64,000 bases of DNA from Thermogemmatispora aurantia (GTDB lineage Bacteria > Chloroflexota > Ktedonobacteria > Ktedonobacterales > Ktedonobacteraceae): positions 1,458,214 through 1,522,213 of the forward strand of contig NZ_BKZV01000001.1 in assembly GCF_008974285.1 (NCBI RefSeq). The letters are read 5' to 3'. A program made the position numbers and the translations under genes. Below the pieces are notes generated by a model. It was not told where the DNA came from and did no database searches. It saw only the letters and a list, made by a program, of their open reading frames with translations. Numbering within the stretch: position 1 is the stretch's first letter; each line of letters opens with the position of its first letter. Of this stretch, positions 1 to 8,519 are shown piece after piece.

Positions 1-194
1 TTGGGATAGACAGGGCTGATCAGCTCAATCGTAGACTGCAACATCTCGGGCTTGATCTGCTCGCCGAATTGAGAGGCTCCTTTCTCAAGAATGGTGTGGA
101 CGCCGGGCACAAGACGGCCTGTCTGTGGATCGACAAGCTGGAATTCTTCTTCAATTCCGATGGAAGGAGTAGGCAGCTGGAATGTTCGGAACAT
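1..194 (-). CDS. Carboxylate-amine ligase, GCS2 (YbdK-like) family, N-terminal part
   Basis: I translated this from the left edge; only the first 64 codons are inside the window. The peptide begins MFRTFQLPTPSIGIEEEFQL and continues VDPQTGRLVPG. The I-G-I-E-E-E-F-x-L-V-D motif is the typical start of GCS2-type glutamate-cysteine ligases and YbdK-like carboxylate-amine ligases, which join an amino group to a carboxylate using ATP. The start is the ATG at 194-192, preceded by a clear GAGGAG ribosome site. The gene lies downstream of cytidine deaminase on the same strand, 278 bases away. Whether it makes gamma-glutamylcysteine or another product cannot be judged from this fragment. Confidence 0.85.
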   Translation of the reverse strand, partial: MFRTFQLPTPSIGIEEEFQLVDPQTGRLVPGVHTILEKGASQFGEQIKPEMLQSTIELISPVYP

Positions 195-472
195 ATGTCC
201 TCCTCAGCGCTGAAGGAACAAGCAACCGGCTGGCAAGGTACACTTCCTAACTGGGGCCGGCATGGCCAGCAATCAGCCATGCTGGAACACGCTGCTTATA
301 TTGTACCAGAAATCGATCATTTTCACCAGATATCGTATCGGTGAAGATAAAAGCAGGTGCAGAAGAAAAAAGAAGAGGGTCAGCCAACATTTTGCCTTCG
401 GCAGCCAGGCAGGGCAGACCTCGATCGGGCCGGAGCCGGTCCAGCCCGATCTCATCACCCGCCCCCAGACGG

Positions 473-883
473 CTAAAGAGCGAAAGCGTAAGGCAACAGG
501 TCCTTGACCGTCAAGCTTTCCTCCAGACCGTCGATATAGACGACAGCTTGGGGAGCCAGATCGGCCAGCCATTGGCGGCAGGCTCCGCACGGGGTACGCG
601 CCGAGGCGGGAGCAGTAGGCGGCGCATCGATACAGGCTACAGCCACATGGGTAATCCGGCGCGCCCCGGCGCTCACAGCGGCAGCAAGGGCTGCCCGCTC
701 CGCGCATAGCGTCAGACCATAGCTGGAGATCTCAACATTGACCCCACGATAGAGCTGACCATCAGCGACCACCACCGCCCCAACACGGAAATGGGAATAG
801 GGCGCGTGGGCCTGCAGAGCCGCCGCTCGCGCCAGCGTCAGCAACTCCTCGCGCTCTGGCACCGCGGACTGAGCACTCGTCAT
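473..883 (-). CDS. cdd: Cytidine deaminase
   Basis: A 136-residue protein of the usual length for the homotetrameric zinc cytidine deaminases, which convert cytidine and deoxycytidine to uridine and deoxyuridine in pyrimidine salvage. The substrate-contact segment HAPYSHFRVGA (27-37) and the N-x-E of NVE (49-51) are present. The zinc site is C60-A-E62 and P-C99-G-A-C102, with E62 the expected proton shuttle. The ATG at 883 has AAGGAG about ten bases upstream. Nothing is missing from the active site. It is probably transcribed alone or together with the ligase gene further left. Confidence 0.95.
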   Translation of the reverse strand: MTSAQSAVPEREELLTLARAAALQAHAPYSHFRVGAVVVADGQLYRGVNVEISSYGLTLCAERAALAAAVSAGARRITHVAVACIDAPPTAPASARTPCGACRQWLADLAPQAVVYIDGLEESLTVKDLLPYAFAL

Positions 884-1234
884 GCTGCTTATGCTCCTTC
901 GTCTTGCAATCTGATAGTGGCTCTTCCTCAGTAGGGAAGAGGGACATTCAGCGACCGCGCCTCATCTCACCTCGCCTTGCCTCTTCCCGATACCAGCCTG
1001 CCTGGCCGGCGTAGCGCGGAGCGCCGGGGCCAGGTGTCCAGGATTGACACGACGAGGTAGCCAATTAGGTGACTGGTCGTAGCCCAGATTGTATCATGCT
1101 GTTACTCACCTGAGCACGACCCGTTACTAGCAGTGAAAGCTCGACCGGCTGGCTACAGCCACGAACACACGCCGATCCGTCCCCACTAGAGGGAGAAGAG
1201 CAGCTACAGGCTTGCAAATCAGGAGGAAAGACAC

Positions 1235-1933
1235 GTGAAGATCCTGGTAGCGGATGACGACCGCGATATGGTGGACATCCTGAGCTACTGGCTCAAAGGG
1301 CATGGCTACGAGGTGGTGCGCGCCTTCGACGGCGAGCAGGCGATCAAGCGCTGGCGCGAGACACTGCCCGACCTGGTGATCCTGGATGTTGAGATGCCCA
1401 AGATCGACGGTTTCGAGGTCTGCCGCCAGATGCGCAATGAGACCAATTCGATGGTGCTGATTCTGACAGCCCACGACCAGGAGGAGGATGAAATCCGCGG
1501 GCTGGAGTTGGGAGCCGACGACTATCTGCGTAAACCCTTTAGCCCGCGTCAGTTGCTGGCGCGAATTAAGGCGATTCTCCGCCGGGCCTCCAATGTGCGT
1601 GGCTCCGCCAGCTCGTCAACAATCACCGTGGGACCTTTCTCGCTGGATGCCATGCGCCATGAGGTGGTACGCGATGGCGTGAAGATCCGCCTGACTCCCA
1701 CGGAGAGCCGCCTGCTGCATCTGCTGATGACCCATACCGGTCAGGTCCTGACCACCGACATGATCATCGAACGCGTTTGGGGCTACGATGAGGCCGGCGA
1801 TTCGGGCCTGGTGAAGACGCATATCCGCCACTTGCGCCAGAAGATCGAGCCGAATGCCAACCAGCCACGCTATATTACGACTGTGCCCGGCGTCGGCTAT
1901 ACCTTCACCGCCCCAACACCCGTCGAGTCTTGA
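1235..1933 (+). CDS. OmpR/PhoB-family response regulator
   Basis: A 232-residue two-component response regulator. The receiver domain (1-118) has the acidic pocket D8-D9, the phospho-acceptor D51 in VILDVEMP, the switch T78 and K100 in LRKPFS. A winged-helix DNA-binding domain (about 130-228) ends with the family signature VKTHIRHLRQKIE followed by TVPGVGYTF. Translation starts at a GTG with AGGAGG seven bases upstream. No histidine kinase gene follows, so the regulator is an orphan in this window; the soluble kinase at 40722 is far away and there is no evidence that they are partners. Its target genes are unknown. Confidence 0.93.
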   Translation: MKILVADDDRDMVDILSYWLKGHGYEVVRAFDGEQAIKRWRETLPDLVILDVEMPKIDGFEVCRQMRNETNSMVLILTAHDQEEDEIRGLELGADDYLRKPFSPRQLLARIKAILRRASNVRGSASSSTITVGPFSLDAMRHEVVRDGVKIRLTPTESRLLHLLMTHTGQVLTTDMIIERVWGYDEAGDSGLVKTHIRHLRQKIEPNANQPRYITTVPGVGYTFTAPTPVES

Positions 1934-2444
1934 CGGCCTCGAAGGGAGGAAGCTTCACTTGCTAGAAGCAGCGCCACCCAATGGCCCGGCCCGCCCGTGG
2001 TTCAGCCTCGCTGCCCTGCCGTACGGCCTCGCTGGGTCGTTTAGCTCTCTTCTCAACCGTTCGTTCACTCGCCCGCTCGCCCGGCTAGCAGCAACCCAGG
2101 CTCCGCTCGCTCAGACCCTCACCCACCTGGCTTGCTCCCAGGAGGGCAGTGACGCCTCAGCAGCATGGCGCTCTACCACGCGGGTCGCCTCTCTTCCCTT
2201 CTCTCTTCCTCTCCAGCGCCCCGCCAGCCTCGCTAACGCGCCTCTCTTTTGTATCGATGGTTATGAATGCAGAACAATCGAGGCCAAAACTTAACCCGAT
2301 GTTAACCGGATCTCCATAAAAAAGTGTATCAAGGTAGGTTAGGATAACCAGCGTTGAGGCAATATATCTACATATAGCTCTCAGTATCCGAGAAATGCTC
2401 TTTATGAGCGGTGAACTCATCAATCGGTCGTAAGGAGAGAATCG
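1934..2444. other. Spacer between the response regulator and the small HTH gene
   Basis: No gene is supported. One frame stays open to 2294, but its translation is rich in Ser, Pro, Ala and Leu with no domain look. The last 160 bases are clearly AT-richer and look like the promoter region of the gene at 2445. They hold two TTAACC half-sites (2291-2296, 2302-2307) and the small palindrome GGTTA-gga-TAACC (2337-2349). Confidence 0.5.
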
Positions 2445-2726
2445 ATGGCAATGCCAGTTATGCAAGATGACGATGTGCTGTTGACCTTCAAAGAAGCCAT
2501 GAATTATCTGCGCGTCAGCCGCTCGACGCTCTACCGCCTGATGTGGTCTGGCCAGCTCACAGGGCACAAAGTTGGCAGCACCTGGCGCTTCTACCGCGGT
2601 GATCTGCGCGCCTGCGTGGGACGCGAGACGCCGACGCCGGTGGCCAAGCTGCAGGCCAAGTTGCAGTCGCGCCTCTCTGCGCAGAATAATCAGAATCAGA
2701 ATGCTACTACGGCGCATAACAGTTAG
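2445..2726 (+). CDS. Small excisionase-family helix-turn-helix DNA-binding protein
   Basis: A 93-residue protein. Residues 11-58 form a MerR/excisionase-type winged helix (HTH_17): LTFKEAMNYLRVSRSTLYRL is followed by a short wing with HKVGSTWRF and a second helix. Proteins of this fold act either as recombination directionality factors or, like BldC, as small transcription regulators. There is no integrase in the window, so a regulatory role is more likely. The tail (65-93) is a basic, then Asn-rich segment of low complexity. The ATG at 2445 follows TAAGGAGAG at good spacing. A strong terminator follows, so the gene is probably a single transcription unit. Confidence 0.85.
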   Translation: MAMPVMQDDDVLLTFKEAMNYLRVSRSTLYRLMWSGQLTGHKVGSTWRFYRGDLRACVGRETPTPVAKLQAKLQSRLSAQNNQNQNATTAHNS

Positions 2727-2784
2727 TCTGCTAGAGAGCCAGGGCGAGGAGTTGTAGCTTTACTTACTGGTTTGCGCCCTCCAC

Positions 2785-2828
2785 AGCGAACCGGACGCAG
2801 GCAGTCCTGAATGTCCGGTTCGCTTTTT
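2785..2828 (+). terminator. Rho-independent terminator after the small HTH gene
   Basis: A perfect 12-bp stem (2785-2796 AGCGAACCGGAC with 2813-2824) closes a 16-base loop and runs straight into TTTTT on the + strand. Confidence 0.9.
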
Positions 2829-2952
2829 GTATCGCTATGATCCCCTCTTGTCACTCGCTCTACTCCGACCAGCGAAGACGACCGCCCGCAGCCGTTGTCG
2901 CAAGCAAGCGCCAGGGAGGAGAAACTGCCCGGCTCGGTCAGGGAAGATCTGG

Positions 2953-3867
2953 TCAGAGGCGATCAAAGTCGATGATTTTCCAGCCGTTGCCGACCTGACG
3001 CACGGTGAGTAGGACCGTATAGGACAAGTGCGTGCGCGTCACATCGACCTCCACGGTATAGTTTGGCCCATCCTCCAGGCCCAGGTTCGGTAACGAACGG
3101 ATGCGATAGCTCAGGACCGGCCCGTAGCGAGTATCAAAGTCATGTGCTTCCTGGACAAACTCCTGCTGGGTGAGTTGAGAGTGGAAGCCTTCAGGCTGCA
3201 GGTCCCGAAAAGCACGAACGTAGTCCCGGAGCTGGATATCATCATAGTAGTCGTTCACGAGCGCTGTCAGGCCATCATACTGCTGCTGGAGTTGCTTGAA
3301 AGGACCGGCGAAGGTCCAGATGGCGACACCGATGCAGGCGAAAAAGGCCAGGGCCAGAATCCCGAGCGAGATCCAGATGACGCGCCGCGAGCGTCTTCGG
3401 GCGGCGGCGACGGGAGCCGCGCTCTGGGGCCAGCCTGGATAGGGCGAGGGAGAGGAGACAGGCGAGACAGGAGGAGCCGCCTGCCTGCGATGAGGGGCCT
3501 CCCCAGCAGTGAGCGGCGGCAAGGACGAGGGCGAGGTGGGAACCGCTGGCCGATCCCGATCGCCGACAGCAGTAGGTCTGGCCTGCTCTCCACGCGGAGC
3601 GGTAGCGCCAGGCTGCACTTGAGCGCTGCGCTTTTCTACCTCGGGGGCGAGACGCTCATAAAACGCTGGCGGTGGCGGATAGACGAAATCGCTCACCGGC
3701 TCGGCGGTTGCAGCAGACGATGGCTGTTCTATTGCCTGCTCCTGCGTCTGACGCGCAGGCCCCACGGACGCATTGGCAGAAGGGGGATCAGCGACGATCG
3801 GCTCCTCTGGCTCGCGCTTGCTCTGGCCGCTGCCCTGCGAGGTACCTGCCGGCTCTGGAGACTGCAT
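2953..3867 (-). CDS. Single-pass membrane protein with Pro-rich cytoplasmic region and DUF4878-like outer domain
   Basis: A protein of 304 residues. The first ~155 residues are disordered, rich in Pro, Ala and Ser. A basic patch ARRRSRR leads into one membrane helix (about 163-188), and a C-terminal domain of about 115 residues follows outside. That domain opens with a helical LQQQYDGLTALVNDYYDDIQ segment and ends in beta strands with GNGWKIIDFDRL. This pattern resembles NTF2-like DUF4878 lipoprotein or sensor domains. Upstream frame extends to a TTG at 3882, but GAGGAG sits seven bases before the ATG at 3867, so I use 3867. Function is unknown. A good sigma-70-type promoter precedes it. Confidence 0.8.
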   Translation of the reverse strand: MQSPEPAGTSQGSGQSKREPEEPIVADPPSANASVGPARQTQEQAIEQPSSAATAEPVSDFVYPPPPAFYERLAPEVEKRSAQVQPGATAPRGEQARPTAVGDRDRPAVPTSPSSLPPLTAGEAPHRRQAAPPVSPVSSPSPYPGWPQSAAPVAAARRRSRRVIWISLGILALAFFACIGVAIWTFAGPFKQLQQQYDGLTALVNDYYDDIQLRDYVRAFRDLQPEGFHSQLTQQEFVQEAHDFDTRYGPVLSYRIRSLPNLGLEDGPNYTVEVDVTRTHLSYTVLLTVRQVGNGWKIIDFDRL

Positions 3868-3924
3868 GAGCTTGCTCCTCAAAGAGAGTCAATCGTGAGA
3901 ATAAACCTCCTCACTTGTACTAAA

Positions 3925-3953
3925 AAGCTAGCAGATCATGCCCCCCCTGTCAA
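3925..3953 (-). promoter_or_regulatory. Promoter of the membrane protein gene
   Basis: Read on the minus strand: TTGACA (3953-3948), a 17-base spacer, then TAGCTT (3930-3925). Expected transcript start is near 3918, giving a leader of about 50 bases. Confidence 0.6.
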
Positions 3954-4165
3954 GGAAAATGCTAAGCATGGGCCGGGAACAAGCGGCTCTCGAACAGCCA
4001 GCTTTCGCACCGCTGTCTGGCCCTCCAGTAGCCCCGCTGGCTCTGCTCTCCTCCAGGCTCTTGTTCCGCCCGCAGCACCAGATCAGATGCCAGAGCGAGA
4101 ACAAGGGCGAGGTTGGGCGGCTGGAGGAGAGGACCGCCAGCGCGGCGCGTGCTCTTCTCGTCGAC

Positions 4166-5320
4166 TCAGGGTCGCTCCCTCGAGAGCGCAAAATGCGCGG
4201 GCGCCACCTGTTCAAATTCCTCTTCTATCTCCATACGTACGCGCTTCTCGGCCTCTGGACGGGAGAGCTGGAAGCGGCGCGCACAGGCGATGACGCGATT
4301 GACAAAGGTGCGGCTAATCTCCTCACGCTGCCAGCGAATGTCGGGCATCGGACGCAGGTGGATCAGCGAGGGGTCATAGAAAGCCGACTCAGGGAGAGCC
4401 AGAGCCACCAACAGAGCATATTCATTGACAGCCTGGCAAACTGGGGGCGAGCAGAAATCAGCCTGGGTACTGGAGACAATCAGTACGCCGGCACAGCGGC
4501 CCGCAAAGAGGACCGGACAGGCACAGGCACTGCGTTCGAACTCCTCGGCCACAAACTGATGGCGCTGCTCGTGGTCCAGCTCGCTCCAGGTCTGGAGCCG
4601 CTGGAGCATGGCCGCAGTCCCGGCCAGGGTTGTGCTCCCGAGAAAGGCCCGGCTCTCTTGTGTCTCCGACCAGGGGCTGCTCGCCCGGACCTCGGCCTCA
4701 TAGAGGGAGTGGATGCCATCAGGACGCGGCGGCATGAGTTCAGCATAGGTCAAGGCCAGGCCACGCTGCTCGGGGTCAAGATGCTTGATCGCTGCCTCGA
4801 AAATAAGCTGGATCATCTGCCAACGCCGACTGTCGTCCTGGACAATCGTCGCGCGCAGCTCCAATACCTGACGATACAGCTCACGGGAAACCGGGGGGAT
4901 CTCTCCCGCCGGCGGCAGATCGAGCACATTTGGGAAACTTTGCTCGATGGCCTCCTGCAGCTCGCGACGATGCTCTGGCATCACCTCCAGAATCTGCCTC
5001 AGCGAGGAGGGCCGCGGCTCAGATTGACCATTCATCCAGCGATAGACGGTGTTTTCGGAGACGCCAAGAGAGCTGGCGAACTGCGCGATGCGCGCGCGAT
5101 CACGCTTGAGAATACGCTGCAGGGTCAGGCTGAAGGGAGTCAGACTTGTAGCAGCCAGAGCGGCAGATTCGGCAGAGCGGGCCCCGCTCCGGCCCCGACT
5201 GCGTTTGGCTACACCAGCATTAGCGTGACGACTGCGGGTACGCGCCGGCGGACGCGCTTCTGGCCCGGCTGCCCGCTGCCTACGACGCGGCGGGCGCGAA
5301 GGGTCGTGTCCTTGCTTCAT
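4166..5320 (-). CDS. XRE-type regulator with GAF-like sensor domain
   Basis: A 384-residue protein. Residues 1-60 are a basic disordered tail. Residues 66-120 form a Cro/C1-type helix-turn-helix (IAQFASSLGVSENTVYRWMN). From about 145 to 310 there is a domain with features of GAF sensors, including the ending strand VLFAGRCAGVLIVSST and a following helix QAVNEYALLVALA. The last 70 residues are helical. Such XRE-GAF proteins are cytoplasmic transcription regulators; the ligand is not predictable here. The start at 5320 has AAGGAAGGAG about eleven bases upstream. An extended -10 TGATATAAT on the minus strand (TATAAT at 5540-5535) suggests a long leader of about 200 bases that carries a tandem repeat. 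Confidence 0.82.
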   Translation of the reverse strand: MKQGHDPSRPPRRRQRAAGPEARPPARTRSRHANAGVAKRSRGRSGARSAESAALAATSLTPFSLTLQRILKRDRARIAQFASSLGVSENTVYRWMNGQSEPRPSSLRQILEVMPEHRRELQEAIEQSFPNVLDLPPAGEIPPVSRELYRQVLELRATIVQDDSRRWQMIQLIFEAAIKHLDPEQRGLALTYAELMPPRPDGIHSLYEAEVRASSPWSETQESRAFLGSTTLAGTAAMLQRLQTWSELDHEQRHQFVAEEFERSACACPVLFAGRCAGVLIVSSTQADFCSPPVCQAVNEYALLVALALPESAFYDPSLIHLRPMPDIRWQREEISRTFVNRVIACARRFQLSRPEAEKRVRMEIEEEFEQVAPAHFALSRERP

Positions 5321-5445
5321 GTCAGTCAGTGCTCCTTCCTTACCAGACGGGTGCGCTAGCTAGCCGCTAGACCAGCAGGGGCGCCAGTTGCGGCTACGGG
5401 CGAACGGTGCCAACGTGCATGCGTGCGTGTGTGCGTTGAGAGGCG

Positions 5446-5479
5446 GCGTCGAAAACGTGCCAGCGTCGAAAACGTGCCA
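5446..5479. repeat. Exact 17-bp tandem duplication in the leader of the XRE-GAF gene
   Basis: The unit GCGTCGAAAACGTGCCA occurs twice head to tail (5446-5462, 5463-5479) without mismatch. It lies between the likely promoter near 5540 and the start codon at 5320. Just beside it, 5415-5437 is a GTGC/GTGT-type tetranucleotide tract. Confidence 0.9.
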
Positions 5480-5576
5480 GTAGATGCTCTCTTCTTGCCT
5501 GATATGGTTGCTGGGAAAGGATTTGCCTGAGCCGATTATATCACGTCGATGGAGTGGATTACCAGAGCGTTTTCTT

Positions 5577-5596
5577 ACATGAACGCATTTTCATGT
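5577..5596. repeat. Inverted repeat in the divergent spacer
   Basis: ACATGAA (5577-5583) and TTCATGT (5590-5596) are separated by six bases. The site lies upstream of the -10 of the XRE-GAF gene, in AT-rich DNA of the 5321-5896 spacer, so it could be an operator. No gene is supported in that spacer. Confidence 0.4.
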
Positions 5597-5807
5597 TCCC
5601 TTCCATTTATTACAACATTTTAATGTCGAGACAGGCAGGCTCGACCCAGATGGGAAGCGGTCTGAAGGAGCTTCGCAGCGTATAGCGTGCAGTGTTTGTG
5701 CATCGTGCTCATTTGCCAGATTGCATGATGGGCAGCGATGAAGCTTTCGAAGGCTGGCTGGATCATGAACAAAGTATTACAAAATTCCTACAAATGTACA
5801 CACACTA

Positions 5808-5837
5808 TTGTCTTCTCAGTGGCCTGCATGTTATACT
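5808..5837 (+). promoter_or_regulatory. Promoter of the methyltransferase gene
   Basis: TTGTCT (5808-5813), an 18-base spacer and an extended -10 TGtTATACT (TATACT at 5832-5837). The start codon at 5897 is about 50 bases beyond the expected transcript start. Confidence 0.6.
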
Positions 5838-5896
5838 CTCCTCACCATTGAAGAAACCTTTGTTTGCGCCACGTGCGCGAAGGCGAGGATTGTACT

Positions 5897-6841
5897 ATGG
5901 CAGCGAATAATCCGGTCTTTGGTAACGAGTGCGGGCTTCCTCTGAATGCGGTCGCCTGGCTGGAAATGCACCACCGCTGCAAGGCAGCAGAGCGCGAACA
6001 GATGGTGCGCGACCTCCAGCTGAAGGCGGGAAGCCTGGTGGTTGACGCCGGCTGTGGCCCCGGCCTCTGGGTTCCTTTACTCGCCCAGGCCATCGGCCCC
6101 CAAGGACGCATTATCGGCGTGGATATCTCGGTCGAAGCCCTGGTAACCGCCCGGCGACGCAGCGCGGGCACCTGGTACGCCCCCCAGGTCGAGTATAAGC
6201 TGGCTCCGTTAGAGCAGCTGCCTCTCGCGCATGGTACCGTTGACGCCATCTTCAGCGCCAATGTTAGCCAGTATTTGCCCGAGCCTGTCAAGACATTCAA
6301 GACGCTCGGTCAGTACCTCGCGCCCGGAGGCCGCCTGATCGTGAAGGACATCGACTTCGGGACCCTGCGCTTCCATACGATTGATCCCGGCCTCCAGGCC
6401 CGTGTCTTCCAGGCCCGTGAGCGCTGGGAACGCATCCGCGTCGAACATGGCTATCCCTTCGAAGACAGTTGGGTCGGCTCAAAATTGGCCGGCTACCTCC
6501 GCGAGGCTGGCTACGAGGAGATCGAAGAGAAAACCTATCTGATCCAGCGGCGCTACCCCCTCCCACCGGACTATCGCACCTACTTGCAGGGCATCGCTGA
6601 ATGGTTCGTCTGCGAAGGTGCTCCGGGCCTCAGTTCGGAAGATCTGACCTCCTGGCTCCAATGCTTCTTTGATGAAGAATACAATGTCTTCGATCAGGAA
6701 ACGTTCCTCTATGAGGAAACCGAGTATGTGGTAAGCGGTGTCTGGCCCGGTCGGTATGCCTCTCACGAAGCAGAGACCCAGGTCGCCGTACTCAATGAGT
6801 CAGAGCGGCGCCTGCTTTCTCTGGAGGAGGTGCGGTCTTAA
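5897..6841 (+). CDS. SAM-dependent class I methyltransferase
   Basis: A 314-residue methyltransferase. Motif I VVDAGCGPG (about 48-56) binds S-adenosylmethionine, followed by the acidic motif II IGVDIS and motif LAPGGRLIVKDIDFG. The C-terminal third, including the EEIEEKTYLIQRRYPLP segment, resembles UbiE/arsenite-type methyltransferases that act on small molecules. The substrate cannot be predicted. A TTG allows an extension to 5864, but AAGGCGAGG is placed for the ATG at 5897. It has its own promoter and no partner genes, so it is probably monocistronic. Confidence 0.88.
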   Translation: MAANNPVFGNECGLPLNAVAWLEMHHRCKAAEREQMVRDLQLKAGSLVVDAGCGPGLWVPLLAQAIGPQGRIIGVDISVEALVTARRRSAGTWYAPQVEYKLAPLEQLPLAHGTVDAIFSANVSQYLPEPVKTFKTLGQYLAPGGRLIVKDIDFGTLRFHTIDPGLQARVFQARERWERIRVEHGYPFEDSWVGSKLAGYLREAGYEEIEEKTYLIQRRYPLPPDYRTYLQGIAEWFVCEGAPGLSSEDLTSWLQCFFDEEYNVFDQETFLYEETEYVVSGVWPGRYASHEAETQVAVLNESERRLLSLEEVRS

Positions 6842-7410
6842 TTCAACTCCACCGGTTGGTTGGCTCGCCAGCTGGTCCGCCCAGCCTGGTCAGCTCTGTG
6901 CCTGGGCAATGCGGCAAATGAATGAACGAACGAATGAATGAATGAGTATATGCATGGGTGAGCAAGCCTGTTAGAGCGCTGCCTTGATGAAGGATTTTCC
7001 GATCTCATCCTTCATCATCTTCTTCTCATAAGAAAAAGTGACCTCGCCGACTCCCTCGCTCGCTCACCTTTGGCCACCAGCGTCCCGCTTGCCGGAGGCT
7101 GGCCCGCAGGCAGAGTAGGAGAAAGGGAAGAATCCAGAAAGGAAGCTTCTGACAGGCCAGGCAACGATCGCTCTATCGAGGGGAATAGATGAGCCGACAA
7201 CGTTGGGGGAGAAGGACCAGCAATCACTTTCTCTGTCCGCCCCTCGGGGCGATGCACCGTTTCCGATCCGCGTTGCTCTCACATAGCAGGCAGGGATGGC
7301 TCCTTTCCATCCCTGCCCTCCTTTTCCTCAGTACTCTTCTTCTTCTCCGACGACCCCATGCCCGCGGCTCGCAGCCTCAACCTTGGCTTCAACTCGCTTC
7401 CCTCGGCCAG
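6842..7410. other. Spacer with a GAAT/GAAC tetranucleotide tract and a hairpin
   Basis: No convincing gene. A period-4 tract (GAAT/GAAC units) lies at about 6917-6946, shortly after the methyltransferase stop. An 11-bp hairpin (GGCAGGGATGG at 7289-7299, arm at 7307-7317) is followed by a pyrimidine-rich stretch and may act as a + strand terminator, but it is 450 bases from the gene end. Confidence 0.4.
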
Positions 7411-7438
7411 AAAAAAAAACGGCCCTTTGGGCCGTTTT
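7411..7438 (-). terminator. Terminator of the 76-residue gene
   Basis: Read on the minus strand: AAAACGGCCC, a three-base loop, GGGCCGTTTT, and a run of about nine T in total. It starts 24 bases after the stop codon of the gene at 7463. Confidence 0.9.
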
Positions 7439-7462
7439 GCGCGGAAGAGCCTCGCCGGCTCC

Positions 7463-7693
7463 CTAGTGCAGGGTATTGAGCCGCTCCGCGATCATCGCGA
7501 TGGCCGCGTCGCCTACAATGGCCTGGAGCTGGTTGTGGAGCTGGCCCAGATGCTCCATCCTCGCAGTGATAAAGTCATGGCGCGAGACACCACAGGCCAG
7601 CCCGCTCAGGCCGCGCTGCGCCGCCTCGTATTCATCACTGATCTGCTTGAGTAAGCGCGCGACTTCGCTACCCTGTTCCTTGGTCGTCAGCAT
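7463..7693 (-). CDS. Small helical protein of unknown function
   Basis: A 76-residue protein I do not recognise. It is predicted to be almost fully helical, with a heptad-like pattern over LLKQISDEYEAAQRGLSGL and a second helix pair around HLGQLHNQLQAIVGDAAIAM. It has no signal peptide or membrane segment, and one cysteine. The start is well supported: GGAGG ends five bases before the ATG at 7693. A clean terminator follows the stop, so it is a complete single-gene unit. Confidence 0.7.
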   Translation of the reverse strand: MLTTKEQGSEVARLLKQISDEYEAAQRGLSGLACGVSRHDFITARMEHLGQLHNQLQAIVGDAAIAMIAERLNTLH

Positions 7694-8295
7694 GGTTTCC
7701 TCCCCTTCTCTGGTCTGGATCAGTCGATCAATAAGGTCTCAGGGGGTGATCCCCTGCGGTTGAGCGATGTCAATAGCCACTCAGCGATTGTGATAACAAT
7801 GTACGCTACTTGTTAGCAACATACTCGGTAACGCACACTCATAGTATGCATGAAAACATCTCCTCTTGTCTAGAGGCAACCTCTCCTTTTTTGAAATTTG
7901 ACAGAGAGACTACATATTTCAATCAATGTTATGATGGCGATGTACGCAACGTTATGGCTCTCCATCTGCTTTTGTAAGCTAGCAAGCTGACAGCATGATT
8001 ACACAGGCTCGCGCCCTCGCTTCCGCTCAATCACCGCCCGCTAGTTAGGACCTTTGGGCTGGTCGTCGACCCCGGAGAAGGTCGGTCCTTTCTTGTGTAT
8101 CATATCATAGACGAATAAGCAGGCTGCCAGTCAAATACAAGCGCTCGCCTCCCAGCACAACGGCGCTCTCTCGTCCCCAGAGCGGGTCTCGCCTATCAGA
8201 CTCTGGCTAGCCCCCAGAGCTTTCCTCTGAGTTTCCCCTGAGCAAGGCTGTCGAGAGGCTGTCTCGCCTTTCTCCATTCGCGCAAGCAGTGCGCA
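7694..8295. other. Long AT-rich spacer upstream of the ABC ATPase
   Basis: No gene and no RNA gene that I can recognise. The part 7780-7970 is markedly AT-richer than the neighbourhood. Around 8046-8095 there are nested short complementary pieces (AGGACC with GGTCCT, GGTCG with CGACC) that could fold, but without a clear U-run. Confidence 0.35.
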
Positions 8296-8324
8296 TTGCA
8301 ATCGATGGACGTTGTGTATATACT
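8296..8324 (+). promoter_or_regulatory. Promoter of the ABC ATPase gene
   Basis: TTGCAA (8296-8301), an exact 17-base spacer, and TATACT (8319-8324). The resulting leader is about 190 bases. Confidence 0.65.
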
Positions 8325-8470
8325 CTACATAGCGCTTGCCCAGGTGAAGGTGAGGAGAATCTCAGCCTGGTACTTTGGGCAATTGGTGCGCGAAGAAGCC
8401 CCGTTGACTCCCTTCTGACCTCGCAGTCAGTTGCAACGTGGCACCAAGCGACAGCTCTTTACCAAAGGCC

Positions 8471-8498
8471 CTGACAGATTCAGGAACGGATCTGTCAG
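8471..8498 (+). promoter_or_regulatory. Stem-loop directly before the ABC ATPase ribosome site
   Basis: A perfect 9-bp inverted repeat CTGACAGAT (8471-8479) and ATCTGTCAG (8490-8498) with a 10-base loop. It ends about 12 bases before the AAAAGGAG site of the gene at 8520. It has no U-run, so it may be an operator or a translation-control element rather than a terminator. Confidence 0.5.
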
Positions 8499-8519
8499 CA
8501 AGAGCGAAAAGGAGTTAGT

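Noticed and set aside
1934..2294. A TTG-initiated gene after the response regulator with AAGGGAGG upstream
   Set aside because: The translation is low-complexity Ser/Pro/Ala/Leu with no histidine-kinase or other domain.
3142..5359. Long + strand frames at 3142-4293 and 3938-5359
   Set aside because: They lie opposite the membrane protein and XRE-GAF genes, which have domains, promoters and ribosome sites.
7189..7479. A + strand gene with GAGGGG before an ATG at 7189
   Set aside because: It runs through the terminator and into the opposite 76-residue gene. Its apparent hydrophobic segment comes from the hairpin at 7289-7317.
7694..8519. tRNA, riboswitch or other RNA gene in the long spacer
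   Set aside because: I found no cloverleaf, CCA end or known riboswitch core. Only short unconvincing pairings are present.
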